This document shows positions 7,933-16,565 of a stretch of 45,957 bases of DNA, one piece after another (within the stretch, counting starts at the first letter, position 1; each line of letters begins with the position of its first letter). Both the position numbers and the translations under genes were made by a program. Source of the stretch: Hespellia sp. GTDB taxonomy: Bacteria; Bacillota; Clostridia; Lachnospirales; Lachnospiraceae. The notes beneath the pieces are model-generated. The model searched no databases. It was given only the letters and a program-made list of their open reading frames with translations, and was not told where the DNA came from. The DNA is taken from NCBI GenBank assembly GCA_028694105.1, contig JAQUUC010000027.1, positions 1-45,957 of the forward strand, in the 5' to 3' direction.

Positions 7933-7971
7933 TAGAATAACAGATGTACAAAGGAAGGAGCGTGTAAAACA

Positions 7972-9921
7972 ATGTCTAAATTTCATGAATATTTACGCTT
8001 GATTCGTATGACGAGAGAGTATACGCAGACCCAGATGGCAGAGAAACTGGGAATTCCAAGATCGACCTATTCCAATTATGAGGCAGGAAAGCGCTCGCCG
8101 GATTTGGATACATTGGAAGCGATTTGTGATGTGTTGGATTGTTCTATGGATGAATTATTTGGAAGAATAGGAAACGGGAATATCATTCGAGAAGAGCCAG
8201 TGGTATACAAGGTAAAGAAAAAAGAAGCTGCACGTGTACCTCGTATTGTAGATGAGAAATACTTGCGGGAAACACCTGGGAAGCGAATGGGAATTGGCAA
8301 GCAGAATTTCCGGAGATTGCGAGAAGATGGGAACTACTATGTGGATAAGACGCTTATGATTCAGGAGTTCCTAGAGTCAGGCGAGGATGTCAGTCTGGTT
8401 ACCAGACCCCGGCGATTCGGCAAGACATTGAATATGTCGATGCTTGCTGAATTTTTGGATTGTACCAAGGATTCTATTGATATTTTTACAGATACCCGGA
8501 TTGCAGAGACAAGATACATGGAGGAGTGTAATCAGCATCCCGTGATATTCTTATCGTTTCTGAATGTAAAAGCCAGCTCTGCAAAAGCACTGTTGATGCA
8601 ATTGTACGATGTAATAAGATGTGAGTATCTGAGATATGATTCGATTATTCTATCTGATAAGTTGTCTGAAGAACGAAAAGAAAGTATCAGGGAAATCTTA
8701 GATGTTTTGAAGAAGCGAGATGTCTCGTTAGATGAAGCCGAACCTATTGCTACAAAAGCAATTGTAGAATTGTGTCAGGCGTTGGAGGAGTATTATGGCA
8801 AAAAGGTATATCTGTTTATCGATGAATATGATACCCCATTTATCACTGCGAATCGCGGAGGATATTATGACCAGGTGCGTACATTTTTGTCCGTCTTACT
8901 CAGCTCTGCACTCAAAGGAAATGATGCTTTGAATAAGGCAATGCTGACTGGAATTCAGCGCGTCGCCAAAGAGAATATATTCTCGGGGCTGAACAACATC
9001 ACTGTGTGTACGGTAAAAGACAAGCCTTATGCCTCTTGCTTTGGATTTACGAGCGAAGAGACAAAGCAGCTATTGGAATACTCTGGAATGAAACTGACCA
9101 AGGAAGTGCAGGAGATGTATGATGGATATCAGTTTGGCAATGTGTGGATGTACAATCCCTGGTCAGTGACTTGTTATGTATCACGTCAGGAGTTAGAACC
9201 CTATTGGGTGAATACCAGTGAAAACAGTATGATTGAACAGGCTATGGATGATTGCGGAGTCTCATTTCGTAAAGAGTATGACAAATTAGTGGAGAGAGGA
9301 AACGTATCTGTAAGTGTTGAACTTGGAAACTCTTTTTATGAACAACCTGGGAAGGATGCACTCTGGGGAATGCTGATTAATGCTGGGATGGTGACGATTG
9401 AAAAGGTGATTGAACACGATTATTTTACAGTTCGCATTCCGAATAAAGAAGTTGCACTGGCTTTTCGAAAATTGACTGCTCACAGCTTACAAGTGCCTCA
9501 TGATGCTATGTTTGCTGTGGTGCGCTATCTTCGAATGGGAGAGATGGAAGATTTTATAGATGAATATCAGCATATTCTGCTGACACTGCCATCGTATCAT
9601 GACTTAAAAGATGAGAACAGCTATCACATGATGATGCTTGGGATGTGTTCGTACTTATATGGTGAATATGAGGTGAGAAGCAATCGTGAAAGTGGCAAAG
9701 GAAGAAGCGATATATTGTTAAAGCCTTTGAAACCGTGTAATCCTGAGATTGTGCTCGAATTCAAATATACAAAGGATGAGAATGAAGATCTGGTGGTGCT
9801 GGCGCAGCAAGTTTTGCATCAGATCAAAGAGAAGCGATATGATGCGGAATTAGAAGGAAAGATATATCATATTGGAATTGCACATTGCGGAAAGAAGGCA
9901 GAGATTGCGTATGAAATATAG
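7972..9921 (+). CDS. XRE-type HTH fused to AAA-ATPase-like and PD-(D/E)XK nuclease domains
   Basis: A 649-residue three-part protein. Residues 5-63 are a canonical XRE HTH (TQTQMAEKLGIPRSTYSNYE). Residues ~105-430 are an AAA-ATPase_like (PF09820) module with Walker A-like RPRRFGKT (~145-152) and Walker B VYLFIDEYD (~279-287). The C-terminus is a DUF1703/PDDEXK_9 nuclease domain with GRSDI and VLEFKY forming the D...ExK core. Proteins with the last two domains are very common in anaerobic gut bacteria and their role is unresolved. The HTH fusion is less usual and suggests sequence-specific DNA targeting or autoregulation. AGGAAGGAG (7952-7960) sets the start. Confidence 0.85.
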   Translation: MSKFHEYLRLIRMTREYTQTQMAEKLGIPRSTYSNYEAGKRSPDLDTLEAICDVLDCSMDELFGRIGNGNIIREEPVVYKVKKKEAARVPRIVDEKYLRETPGKRMGIGKQNFRRLREDGNYYVDKTLMIQEFLESGEDVSLVTRPRRFGKTLNMSMLAEFLDCTKDSIDIFTDTRIAETRYMEECNQHPVIFLSFLNVKASSAKALLMQLYDVIRCEYLRYDSIILSDKLSEERKESIREILDVLKKRDVSLDEAEPIATKAIVELCQALEEYYGKKVYLFIDEYDTPFITANRGGYYDQVRTFLSVLLSSALKGNDALNKAMLTGIQRVAKENIFSGLNNITVCTVKDKPYASCFGFTSEETKQLLEYSGMKLTKEVQEMYDGYQFGNVWMYNPWSVTCYVSRQELEPYWVNTSENSMIEQAMDDCGVSFRKEYDKLVERGNVSVSVELGNSFYEQPGKDALWGMLINAGMVTIEKVIEHDYFTVRIPNKEVALAFRKLTAHSLQVPHDAMFAVVRYLRMGEMEDFIDEYQHILLTLPSYHDLKDENSYHMMMLGMCSYLYGEYEVRSNRESGKGRSDILLKPLKPCNPEIVLEFKYTKDENEDLVVLAQQVLHQIKEKRYDAELEGKIYHIGIAHCGKKAEIAYEI

Positions 9922-9922
9922 A

Positions 9923-9952
9923 TTGATTATAAAAATTCAATTATGATAAAAT
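9923..9952 (+). promoter_or_regulatory. Possible promoter for the ABC-class ATPase gene
   Basis: TTGATT (9923-9928) and TAAAAT (9947-9952) are 18 bp apart, just after the preceding stop codon. They leave a leader of about 100 nt before the start at 10064. The leader has a loosely paired CTAAAAATC/GATTTAG segment followed by a T-run, which might act as an attenuator. Confidence 0.35.
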
Positions 9953-10063
9953 AAGCGGAACAAAATAATGAACATGAATGACACTAAATATCATTGGAGC
10001 TAAAAATCTGGTGGCTCTGTGGGATTTAGAATCTTTTTTTTCAGGGGGGAGGAGATATTCATC

Positions 10064-11752
10064 ATGAGAAAATTAGAACAATTATTGCGACAGGTAGATG
10101 GTAAGAGTTATCCGGCTTATAAATCACTGCGTGGAACATATGATTTTAGGGAATATAGTTTAAATATTGAACACGTACAGGGAGATCCATTTGCGGCACC
10201 GTCGAAGGTCAGTGTACAGGTGAATGGGAAAAAGGCAGGATTCCCTGCATGGATGTACGATACGAAAGAGAAGAGAATCGCTTTGCAGGATATGCTTTTG
10301 CGTGCATTCTGGAGTCAGACTGGGAAATACACACGTAGGGCGAAAGGCTCTGGTAAAAGCGGCGTAATATCGGTTAGCAGATGTGGGCAGGAAGTGTTAG
10401 AACGCAGTGGATGTGAAATCAAGCAAACAGACGGAAGCGTGACAGTACGTCTGGAAATCGGATTTCCGGCAAATGGACGAAGAATTCAGGCGGGGGAACT
10501 GAACAAGATTCTGTTTGACTATCTTCCGGACTGTGTAAAACATGCATTATATTATGCGAATATGAACCAGAAAAAACTGGAGGAAGCAGTTTTTCTTGCG
10601 GAGGACAGAGTGGCACTGGGACAATTGCTGAAAGAGAAGAAACTGGCGGCTTTTGTAGCAAATGGCTCTGTACTGCCGAGAGAGAGCAGTGTGTTGGATG
10701 CACCGATGAAGCAGGCAGTTCCGTTCCAGTCTCCGAAGGAACTAGAAGTGTTGTTGGAGCTTCCGCATAAGAAAACCATCAAGGGAATGGGAATACCAAA
10801 AGGTGTTACCTTGATTGTTGGCGGCGGATATCATGGAAAGTCTACACTGTTACAGGCGTTAGAAAAAGCAGTATATCCGCATATTCCGGGGGATGGAAGA
10901 GAGTATGTCATGACGGAAGAGAGCGCGGTGAAGCTGCGGGCAGAAGATGGCAGAAATGTCTGCAGTGTGGACATCAGTGCATTTATCCGGCAGCTACCCA
11001 ATGGAAAAGATACAACAAGTTTTTCGACGATGGATGCCAGTGGAAGTACCTCTCAGGCATCGAACCTTGCCGAGGCTATCAGTTGTGGCTCCAAGATTTT
11101 GCTGATTGATGAAGATACCAGTGCGACCAATTTTATGGTGCGGGACGAACTGATGCAGCGCGTGGTGCATCGTGACAAGGAACCGATTATTCCGTATGTG
11201 GAACGGGTGCGAGAGTTGTATGAGAAGTTCGGAATTTCAACGGTACTTGTAGCTGGAAGTTCTGGTGCATATTTTCAGGTGGCAGATACCATTATTCAGA
11301 TGGATATGTACGAGCCGTATGTGATTACGGAACGGGCAAAAGAAGAAGCATCACATTTCCAAGGATTGAAATGTGATGCTGAAAAAATCCATGGGATTCA
11401 TCAAACCAGGGTTCCGATATTCAAGGCAGAGCGAAATGACCGTACCAAAATCAAAGGATTGGGGAAAGACGGATTTCTCATCAACAAGGAAGAAGTAGAA
11501 CTTCGGTTCATAGAGCAGATTGTAGATGGAGAACAGACTCAGCTGCTTGGATATATTCTGGAGTATCTAAAAGAGCATGTATTTGATGGGAAGAAAAATC
11601 TGGATACCTGCGTAGACGAGGTCTATCAGCTGCTGCAGGAAAAGGGGATTCAGGCATTGTTTGCGAAGGGCAGTGTGCCGGGGAATCTGGCGATGCCACG
11701 GAAAGAGGAGATTTCGGCAAGCGTGAACCGGTACAGAGGGTTGCAGATTTAA
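10064..11752 (+). CDS. ABC-class ATPase domain protein (PF09818)
   Basis: A 562-residue soluble protein of the 'predicted ATPase of the ABC class' family. The N-terminal domain (~1-220) carries AFWSQTGKYTRRAKGSGKSG. The ATPase core has Walker A GGGYHGKSTLLQAL (~250-263) and a Walker B-like segment ILLIDEDTSATNF, with VLVAGSSGAYFQVAD further on. There are no membrane segments and no partner permease, so it is not a transporter. The family is conserved but its function is unknown. I place the start at 10064 because GGGGGGAGGAG (10043-10053) is 10 nt upstream; an ATG at 10019 would put this site inside the gene. It is followed by a clear terminator. Confidence 0.85.
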   Translation: MRKLEQLLRQVDGKSYPAYKSLRGTYDFREYSLNIEHVQGDPFAAPSKVSVQVNGKKAGFPAWMYDTKEKRIALQDMLLRAFWSQTGKYTRRAKGSGKSGVISVSRCGQEVLERSGCEIKQTDGSVTVRLEIGFPANGRRIQAGELNKILFDYLPDCVKHALYYANMNQKKLEEAVFLAEDRVALGQLLKEKKLAAFVANGSVLPRESSVLDAPMKQAVPFQSPKELEVLLELPHKKTIKGMGIPKGVTLIVGGGYHGKSTLLQALEKAVYPHIPGDGREYVMTEESAVKLRAEDGRNVCSVDISAFIRQLPNGKDTTSFSTMDASGSTSQASNLAEAISCGSKILLIDEDTSATNFMVRDELMQRVVHRDKEPIIPYVERVRELYEKFGISTVLVAGSSGAYFQVADTIIQMDMYEPYVITERAKEEASHFQGLKCDAEKIHGIHQTRVPIFKAERNDRTKIKGLGKDGFLINKEEVELRFIEQIVDGEQTQLLGYILEYLKEHVFDGKKNLDTCVDEVYQLLQEKGIQALFAKGSVPGNLAMPRKEEISASVNRYRGLQI

Positions 11753-11765
11753 AATTAATATTGTT

Positions 11766-11807
11766 ATAATGCACAAAATCCAAATGGTTTTTTGTGCATT
11801 ATTTTTT
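11766..11807 (+). terminator. Rho-independent terminator
   Basis: ATAATGCACAAAA (11766-11778) pairs with TTTTGTGCATTAT (11790-11802), and a T-run follows directly. It terminates the ABC-class ATPase transcript. Its A-rich 5' side means it could also work in reverse. Confidence 0.85.
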
Positions 11808-12000
11808 GGTGAGGCGATCTTTAATAAACCACCTGCTATGCGGGAAATGGCGTGAACTTAAGGTACCGATCATATATCAACACACACAATTGCGAAGAAT
11901 GCAATGTAATATTAAAAAAAATTTGCACTATAAATAAGACGATTGCCTTTTTACAACTGTCTTTTGCAATCAGTTTTTTTGTGATTAAATACAACTTTTT
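11803..12000. other. Intergenic stretch without a recognisable gene
   Basis: AT-rich spacer between the ATPase terminator and the aldolase remnant. GATTGC (11941-11946) can pair with GCAATC (11966-11971) before a run of seven T (11974-11980), forming a weak, long-looped terminator-like structure. No ribosome binding site precedes position 12001, and no N-terminal part of the aldolase is recognisable here. Confidence 0.4.
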
Positions 12001-12501
12001 ATGAGAGATGCTGAAGATAGAAATATGATAGCGATTACTCCGAGCGGTATTTCCTATGCAGCAATGACGGAGGCAGATATAGCAATTGTTGAGATGAAAG
12101 AGGATGGAACAAATGAGTGGATTGACGGTCCTTATAAGCCATCGTCTGAGATTCCGATGCATACGGCTGTGATGCGGGCAAGAGAAGATGTGAATGCAAC
12201 GGTGCATATCCACAGTATGTTCGCGACAATTATGGCAATGGGTGAAAATGCGGAAATTCGTCCGATTACACCTCCGCAGTGTGAGTTCCCTCCTCATCAT
12301 GCGTGCAATAGCTGCGGCTATCATGAGACAGAGTGGACAACGCTGAAAGGGACCGGAATGTTAAAGTCATTCGTATTTACAGGGTTGTTAAATGCAAGAC
12401 TTGAACTTGAAGATATGGGTCTGAAATATGTCTGTGGTGAAGTTCAATGTTGGTCTTTACTGAATCTTAATTTGATAACAACCTCTCTTGATATGTACTA
12501 A
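12001..12501 (+). pseudogene. Class II aldolase (fuculose-phosphate aldolase-like) remnant
   Basis: The frame encodes the central part of a class II aldolase/adducin-family protein: ITPSGISYAAMTEADI, then EIPMHTAVMRAREDVNATVHIHSMFATIMA, which carries the first two zinc-binding histidines (HIHS). The N-terminal ~25-45 residues with the glycine-rich phosphate site are absent, and no Shine-Dalgarno precedes 12001. After ~residue 100 the expected segment with the third zinc histidine is not recognisable, and the tail runs into the opposite-strand Crp-like gene (12457-12501). Intact members have about 210-230 residues. It is a decayed gene of L-fucose or related deoxysugar/pentose catabolism; the exact sugar is uncertain. 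Confidence 0.6.
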
Positions 12502-13086
12502 CGTTTGATCCTCGCATAACTTCTTTAATGTACGTTGAAGCTGTCGTCTGCTGCAATGAAGCGCGTCGACAGCTTCATTGACGCTGGTGAGCGTACAATC
12601 TGTACAGATATTCTCCATGTAAAAAAGCAACTTGTCTTCTAAATCAGAACAAAAATGTGTTATCTCTGAATTCTGTATCTGACTTAGAAGAGAATTTCTC
12701 AGTAAAAACAGTAAGAAGTCGCAGTCGGATTTCAAATTCCCTGCAGGCTGATGAAATGGGAGAACCAGGCATACGGTTTGCACGAATGCTTCCGCATATA
12801 AGGTGTATTTATTGTTGTTGAAGCAGAATTCATTATATCCCAGACAGTCGCGTCTGCGAATGTTTATAAGTGAATGGATGATACCATCTTCATCTAATTG
12901 ATAGACCCGGATACTCCCTGAGATGACAAAAACGAAATGATCTAACGGATTGAGCGGAGAAACGATTTGTTCTCCTTTTTCATAGATTCTAATTTCAAAT
13001 TGCAGAGAATCGGTGTCAAATTCTGTACTCAAATTTAATTGTCTGATTGCCTGCGCTATTCTGTTTTGCTCAGATATTGTTCTCAT
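12457..13086 (-). CDS. Crp/Fnr-family transcriptional regulator
   Basis: 209 residues with an N-terminal cyclic-nucleotide-binding-like beta-roll (~20-125, EKGEQIVSPLNPLDHFVFVISGSI) and a C-terminal winged HTH (~165-205, VDALHCSRRQLQRTLKKL). There is no cysteine cluster of the FNR type, so it is not an oxygen sensor of that kind; the effector is unknown. A GGTGAGG site precedes the start. The gene is divergent from two TIM-barrel genes. A CRP-like palindrome (13167-13182) lies in the shared intergenic region, so it probably controls them. Its 3' end overlaps the aldolase remnant on the other strand. Confidence 0.85.
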   Translation of the reverse strand: MRTISEQNRIAQAIRQLNLSTEFDTDSLQFEIRIYEKGEQIVSPLNPLDHFVFVISGSIRVYQLDEDGIIHSLINIRRRDCLGYNEFCFNNNKYTLYAEAFVQTVCLVLPFHQPAGNLKSDCDFLLFLLRNSLLSQIQNSEITHFCSDLEDKLLFYMENICTDCTLTSVNEAVDALHCSRRQLQRTLKKLCEDQTLVHIKRGCYQIKIQ

Positions 13087-13166
13087 TCTATATACCTCAC
13101 CATTGGTATGTCCTATGCAATCGCATTTTCATTCCATTACATAAAAGCACATCATATTTGCTTATT

Positions 13167-13214
13167 TGTGCCGTATGGCACATACTACTGTTTGCTAAAA
13201 CGATACCATATAGT
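13167..13214 (+). promoter_or_regulatory. CRP-like operator and -10 box for the TIM-barrel operon
   Basis: TGTGCC-GTAT-GGCACA (13167-13182) is a perfect 6+6 inverted repeat with the TGTG...CACA ends typical of Crp/Fnr-family sites. TATAGT (13209-13214) is a plausible -10 box, and no good -35 is visible. The palindrome centre is then about 46 bp upstream of the expected start, near a class II activator position. I infer activation by the divergent Crp-like protein. Confidence 0.5.
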
Positions 13215-13259
13215 TATCACGATAGCAAGAAAAAATAGACTATAGGAGGCAATTTTATT

Positions 13260-14129
13260 ATGGAAGGAAAAGTATATGCACAGGTTTATTCATTAATTAG
13301 AGCAGAACATGATGGTCTGATTGACGCTCTTCATGAGTTTTCGAGGGTTGGTTATGATGGAGTCGAAATCGTTAGTGCAAACACGGGGGATTTACCTGTG
13401 GATGAATTCAAAGAACTGTTGAAGGAATTGAAACTGGATGTCATTGCAATTCATGGATGGGGTTCGGAAGAAGAGATTGAGTTGGCAAAAGCCCTGGGAG
13501 TTTCTTATATTGCATTTGATGCAAAATTCGATGATAAAACACGCGAAGCAGTTCTTAATACCTGCAAAGAATTAAATGAGAAAGGGAAAGCACTTAAGGA
13601 GCAGGGACTTATGCTGACCATTCATAATCATGCGGATGAGTTTATGTGGATTGCGGGAGAAGAAGGAAAAACAAGAATTTATGACATTCTGCTTGCAAAC
13701 ACGGAACTTGAATATGTGGGATACCAGCTTGATACTGGCTGGGCTGCGAGAGCAGGTGCAGATGTAATTGAATATATCAGGAATAACCCGGGACGCTTCC
13801 CGTTGATTCATGTGAAGGAATGTACAAGGGCTGCAGCAACTGAGGAAGAATATGAACATTTTCCGAAGGCAATCATTAACAAAATACAGCGGGATGAACA
13901 TGGCACACCTATTTTCACAGAAGAAATCAAAGCTCAATTATATGAGACAAGAAACTGGAATAAAGGACTTGGTCAGGGAATGATCGACTGGAAAAAACTT
14001 GTTGAAGTGGCAGATGCACAAGGATGTGCAGCATATATCAGCGAGCGGGAGTATTATCATTTTGAGGGATCAGATGGCACGGCGTCCTGCTGCGTGAAGC
14101 TTGATTATGACTATTTAAGAAGTCTATAG
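13260..14129 (+). CDS. Sugar phosphate isomerase/epimerase-like TIM-barrel protein
   Basis: 289 residues of the xylose-isomerase-like TIM-barrel family (PF01261). The likely divalent-metal site is built from HNHADEF (~122-128), QLDTGW (~159-164), IHVKE (~182-186) and a final glutamate in SEREYYH (~262-268). Such proteins isomerise or epimerise sugars, and some relatives cleave C-glycosides or 3-keto-glycosides. There is no signal peptide. AGGAGG lies 12 nt before the start. It is first in a two-gene set with another TIM barrel 36 nt downstream, under the CRP-like site. Substrate unknown. Confidence 0.8.
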   Translation: MEGKVYAQVYSLIRAEHDGLIDALHEFSRVGYDGVEIVSANTGDLPVDEFKELLKELKLDVIAIHGWGSEEEIELAKALGVSYIAFDAKFDDKTREAVLNTCKELNEKGKALKEQGLMLTIHNHADEFMWIAGEEGKTRIYDILLANTELEYVGYQLDTGWAARAGADVIEYIRNNPGRFPLIHVKECTRAAATEEEYEHFPKAIINKIQRDEHGTPIFTEEIKAQLYETRNWNKGLGQGMIDWKKLVEVADAQGCAAYISEREYYHFEGSDGTASCCVKLDYDYLRSL

Positions 14130-14165
14130 AACCTATAGCATTGATTATGAAGCGGAGGAAGAAAA

Positions 14166-14996
14166 ATGGAATTAAGTATGATGACTTTCATGCTGGAGTT
14201 TCCGGTACTGTTTTTCAAAGAGGAAAGTAAAGAAGAAAAAGTGAAAGAAATAGAATCATTTGTTGAGCTGACAGCAAGGACGGGATATAAGAAGATTGAT
14301 TTGCTTTGGCAGACAATTCAGCTTGTTGGAAAAGAAGAAACGAAGAGAATGCTGAATGCAAATGGTTTAACTCTGAACTGCCTTATTTATATGGGAATTG
14401 CCGAGAATGATGAGAGCACTCCGGAGGTGATTGAAGCTGCGAAATATTTTGGATGCAAGAAGATTATGCTGGTGCCGGGTGAAGTCGATGAGGACAGAAA
14501 CAAATCCTTTCATCGTATGGTGCTGGTATATAAAAAAGCGGTGGATCTTGCGAAAGAAAATGGAATGGTATGCGTGATTGAAGACGATCCAAATATCAAA
14601 ATACCAATGTGTACAAGACAGGAAGTAGATGCATTGTTGCATGCTGTGCCGGGACTTCGTGTGGTATATGATTCTGCAAATATGCTTCCAGGCGGTGACG
14701 ATCCTATTTCCTATTATGAGTATTTTGCAGATAAAATTTCTCACATACATATCAAGGATATGCAGATTGCGGATAAGCATCCAGAAGGGCATGCAAATCC
14801 GGGAATGGATGGCCGCTTTTATATTAATGCACCGCATAAGACTGGCGTTGTGGATTTTGAGAGATTGTTTGAGACGATTAAGAAAAGTGGATATAATGAC
14901 TCACTTGCAATAGAATATGTTCCAATGCCAGGGAGTTCTCTTGAGGAAGATTTTAAGCGCGTGTATGACATATTTTCAAAGCTAATCAAAATGTAA
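14166..14996 (+). CDS. Sugar phosphate isomerase/epimerase-like TIM-barrel protein
   Basis: 276 residues, PF01261 fold, only distantly similar to its upstream neighbour. Metal ligands are likely in VIEDDP (~138-143), VYDSANM (~168-174), HIHIKDM (~194-200) and AIEYVP (~246-251). Having two different TIM barrels in tandem suggests sequential or heteromeric action on one sugar. The gene ends inside the last codons of the convergent DUF2284 gene (11 bp overlap), and no terminator is visible between them. AGCGGAGGAAG before the start is a good ribosome binding site. Confidence 0.8.
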   Translation: MELSMMTFMLEFPVLFFKEESKEEKVKEIESFVELTARTGYKKIDLLWQTIQLVGKEETKRMLNANGLTLNCLIYMGIAENDESTPEVIEAAKYFGCKKIMLVPGEVDEDRNKSFHRMVLVYKKAVDLAKENGMVCVIEDDPNIKIPMCTRQEVDALLHAVPGLRVVYDSANMLPGGDDPISYYEYFADKISHIHIKDMQIADKHPEGHANPGMDGRFYINAPHKTGVVDFERLFETIKKSGYNDSLAIEYVPMPGSSLEEDFKRVYDIFSKLIKM

Positions 14997-15531
14997 TTAA
15001 TATACAGCTGGTATAGCAGATGGTGTTCTTGCCGTGATTGTATTGCATTCCCGAATCCCGGCACACATCTGAGACCATAATTCCACATGCTTCCATGGAA
15101 GGGAACATCTCCTTTGGAAAGCGGCATGGGCTGTCAGGATAAGTGCATTCCTTACAAATGGTGCAGGAACCGGCAGACATAGCATAAAAATGAGTATTAC
15201 TTTCAGCCAGCTGATGAACCAGCTGGCTGAAACTTTCTTTATGGAGTTGCTCCGTTTCCATCATGGTTTCCACATCGAATTCATCTTCTAACTGTCCGAT
15301 TGACTGGACAAGAAAACCATTGTGAAATGCAGAGATGTCTTTTTGAATCTTTGTCAGAGAGCCGCAGGCAGGAGGACAGCTCCAACTCTTATTATAACGA
15401 TTGCATCTGTCGGCTCTGCACATATCACGAACTTCAGGCATAAATGTTACTGCGCTTAGGTTCAAGTTACCTGCTTCATCAAACCCGCAATCGTCTTTGG
15501 CAATTCTAATCCAGTGTTCTAGTGTCTTCAT
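14986..15531 (-). CDS. DUF2284 cysteine-rich metal-binding protein
   Basis: 181 residues, matching DUF2284 (predicted metal-binding). The N-terminal cysteines C38, C43, C52 and C56 lie in MCRADRCNRYNKSWSCPPAC. A second cluster, C123, C126, C129, C136 and C149, lies in GSCTICKECTYPDSPCRFPK and beyond. The spacing suggests iron-sulfur or zinc sites. It is the last gene of the methyltransferase operon (15 nt after the MtaA-like gene), so a role in electron supply, cofactor repair or methyltransferase maturation is plausible but not established. The coding sequence holds a perfect 13-bp inverted repeat (15201-15232). Confidence 0.82.
   Translation of the reverse strand: MKTLEHWIRIAKDDCGFDEAGNLNLSAVTFMPEVRDMCRADRCNRYNKSWSCPPACGSLTKIQKDISAFHNGFLVQSIGQLEDEFDVETMMETEQLHKESFSQLVHQLAESNTHFYAMSAGSCTICKECTYPDSPCRFPKEMFPSMEACGIMVSDVCRDSGMQYNHGKNTICYTSCILITF
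15201..15232. repeat. Intragenic 13-bp perfect inverted repeat
   Basis: TTTCAGCCAGCTG (15201-15213) and CAGCTGGCTGAAA (15220-15232) are perfectly complementary around a 6-nt loop. The repeat lies inside the DUF2284 coding sequence at about residues 100-110. There is no T-run on either strand, so it is not a standard terminator. Confidence 0.7.
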
Positions 15532-15546
15532 AATGTCTCCTGAAAG

Positions 15547-16551
15547 TTATCGATTGTTAAAATCTGCAACAGCCTGGAAGAAAGAATGAATATTATCCCA
15601 AGGAGAAAGTGGCGGAATGTCACATCCGGACGAGATGATAAAGTTCTTATATTTGCAGCATTTTTCCATTACTTCTAATGTTTTGTTATAAACAGATTCG
15701 GGTGTACCGTTTCTGAATTCTCCAGCCGGGTCAACGTTTCCCATTGCAATCATATCATCTGGAATATGACTCATCATTTCTTCCATATCAATCGCATTTC
15801 CAAAATGGAATATTTTGCAGCCATTCGTCACAATGCTATCAATCGTTTTGATTGCGCTGTTTCCACAGTTATGGTATACGATGATGAATTCGTCTGTCTG
15901 TACAGCGTCCACTATTTTTTTGACATAATCAGCAGAAAATTCTTCTGCCATGTCAGGCGAAAGAAGACCAGCTAATGGTTCTGCCATTACTACACCGGCA
16001 GCTCCGGTTTCTTTGTAGGCATTATAGTAGTTAATTAAGAATTCAGTCACTTTGTCAAGAACGGTATGAACCATGTCTTCTTCTTCGAAGCAATAGATCA
16101 GGGCCTCCGATACCCCCATCAGTCTTCCGGCAAGCGAGAATGGTCCAATCGCACCTGCAAAGACGGGTCTGTCTGCAATGAGAGCTGCTGCTTTGCGAAT
16201 CGCTTCTATGTTGATGGCGATTCTTCCTGCGCTGATTTCTGGTATTGACAGAGCATCTGCCGCCTCTTCATCGCTTACAATTGCACCGATAACAGTTGGT
16301 ACTTCGTCATCAGCTACACGTATCTCAGATCCGAAGGCTTCTGCTTCGATGGATAAATCCATTAAGCTGACGGAAGCCAGAGAATCAGTCTCATCGGCGA
16401 TGGTTCTGAGCGCCTGTGCCTGATAATCACTGCTACCAATTAAATCGCGGACTGTAATATTCATTTTCTGAATTGCTGGAAATGAAAGAACTGGCAGAGC
16501 TTTTCTCTGATCTGCTGCAAGAACTTCTTCCAGCCATTTTGTCATATTCAT
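15547..16551 (-). CDS. UroD-family methyltransferase, MtaA-like (methyltransferase II)
   Basis: 334 residues of the uroporphyrinogen decarboxylase/MtaA-CmuA superfamily. The zinc-binding signature of methyl-transferring members is complete: H227-x-C229 in VYHNCGNS and C310 in SSGCDIPP. MtaA-type enzymes move the methyl group from the methyl-corrinoid protein to coenzyme M or, in bacteria, tetrahydrofolate. The acceptor here would be tetrahydrofolate, because a clostridial host is unlikely to use coenzyme M (inference). It is the third gene of the operon, 14 nt after the corrinoid protein gene, with an AGGAGG site. True UroD function is unlikely given the zinc motif and context. Confidence 0.82.
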   Translation of the reverse strand: MNMTKWLEEVLAADQRKALPVLSFPAIQKMNITVRDLIGSSDYQAQALRTIADETDSLASVSLMDLSIEAEAFGSEIRVADDEVPTVIGAIVSDEEAADALSIPEISAGRIAINIEAIRKAAALIADRPVFAGAIGPFSLAGRLMGVSEALIYCFEEEDMVHTVLDKVTEFLINYYNAYKETGAAGVVMAEPLAGLLSPDMAEEFSADYVKKIVDAVQTDEFIIVYHNCGNSAIKTIDSIVTNGCKIFHFGNAIDMEEMMSHIPDDMIAMGNVDPAGEFRNGTPESVYNKTLEVMEKCCKYKNFIISSGCDIPPLSPWDNIHSFFQAVADFNNR

Positions 16552-16565
16552 GTTATCGATTCCTC

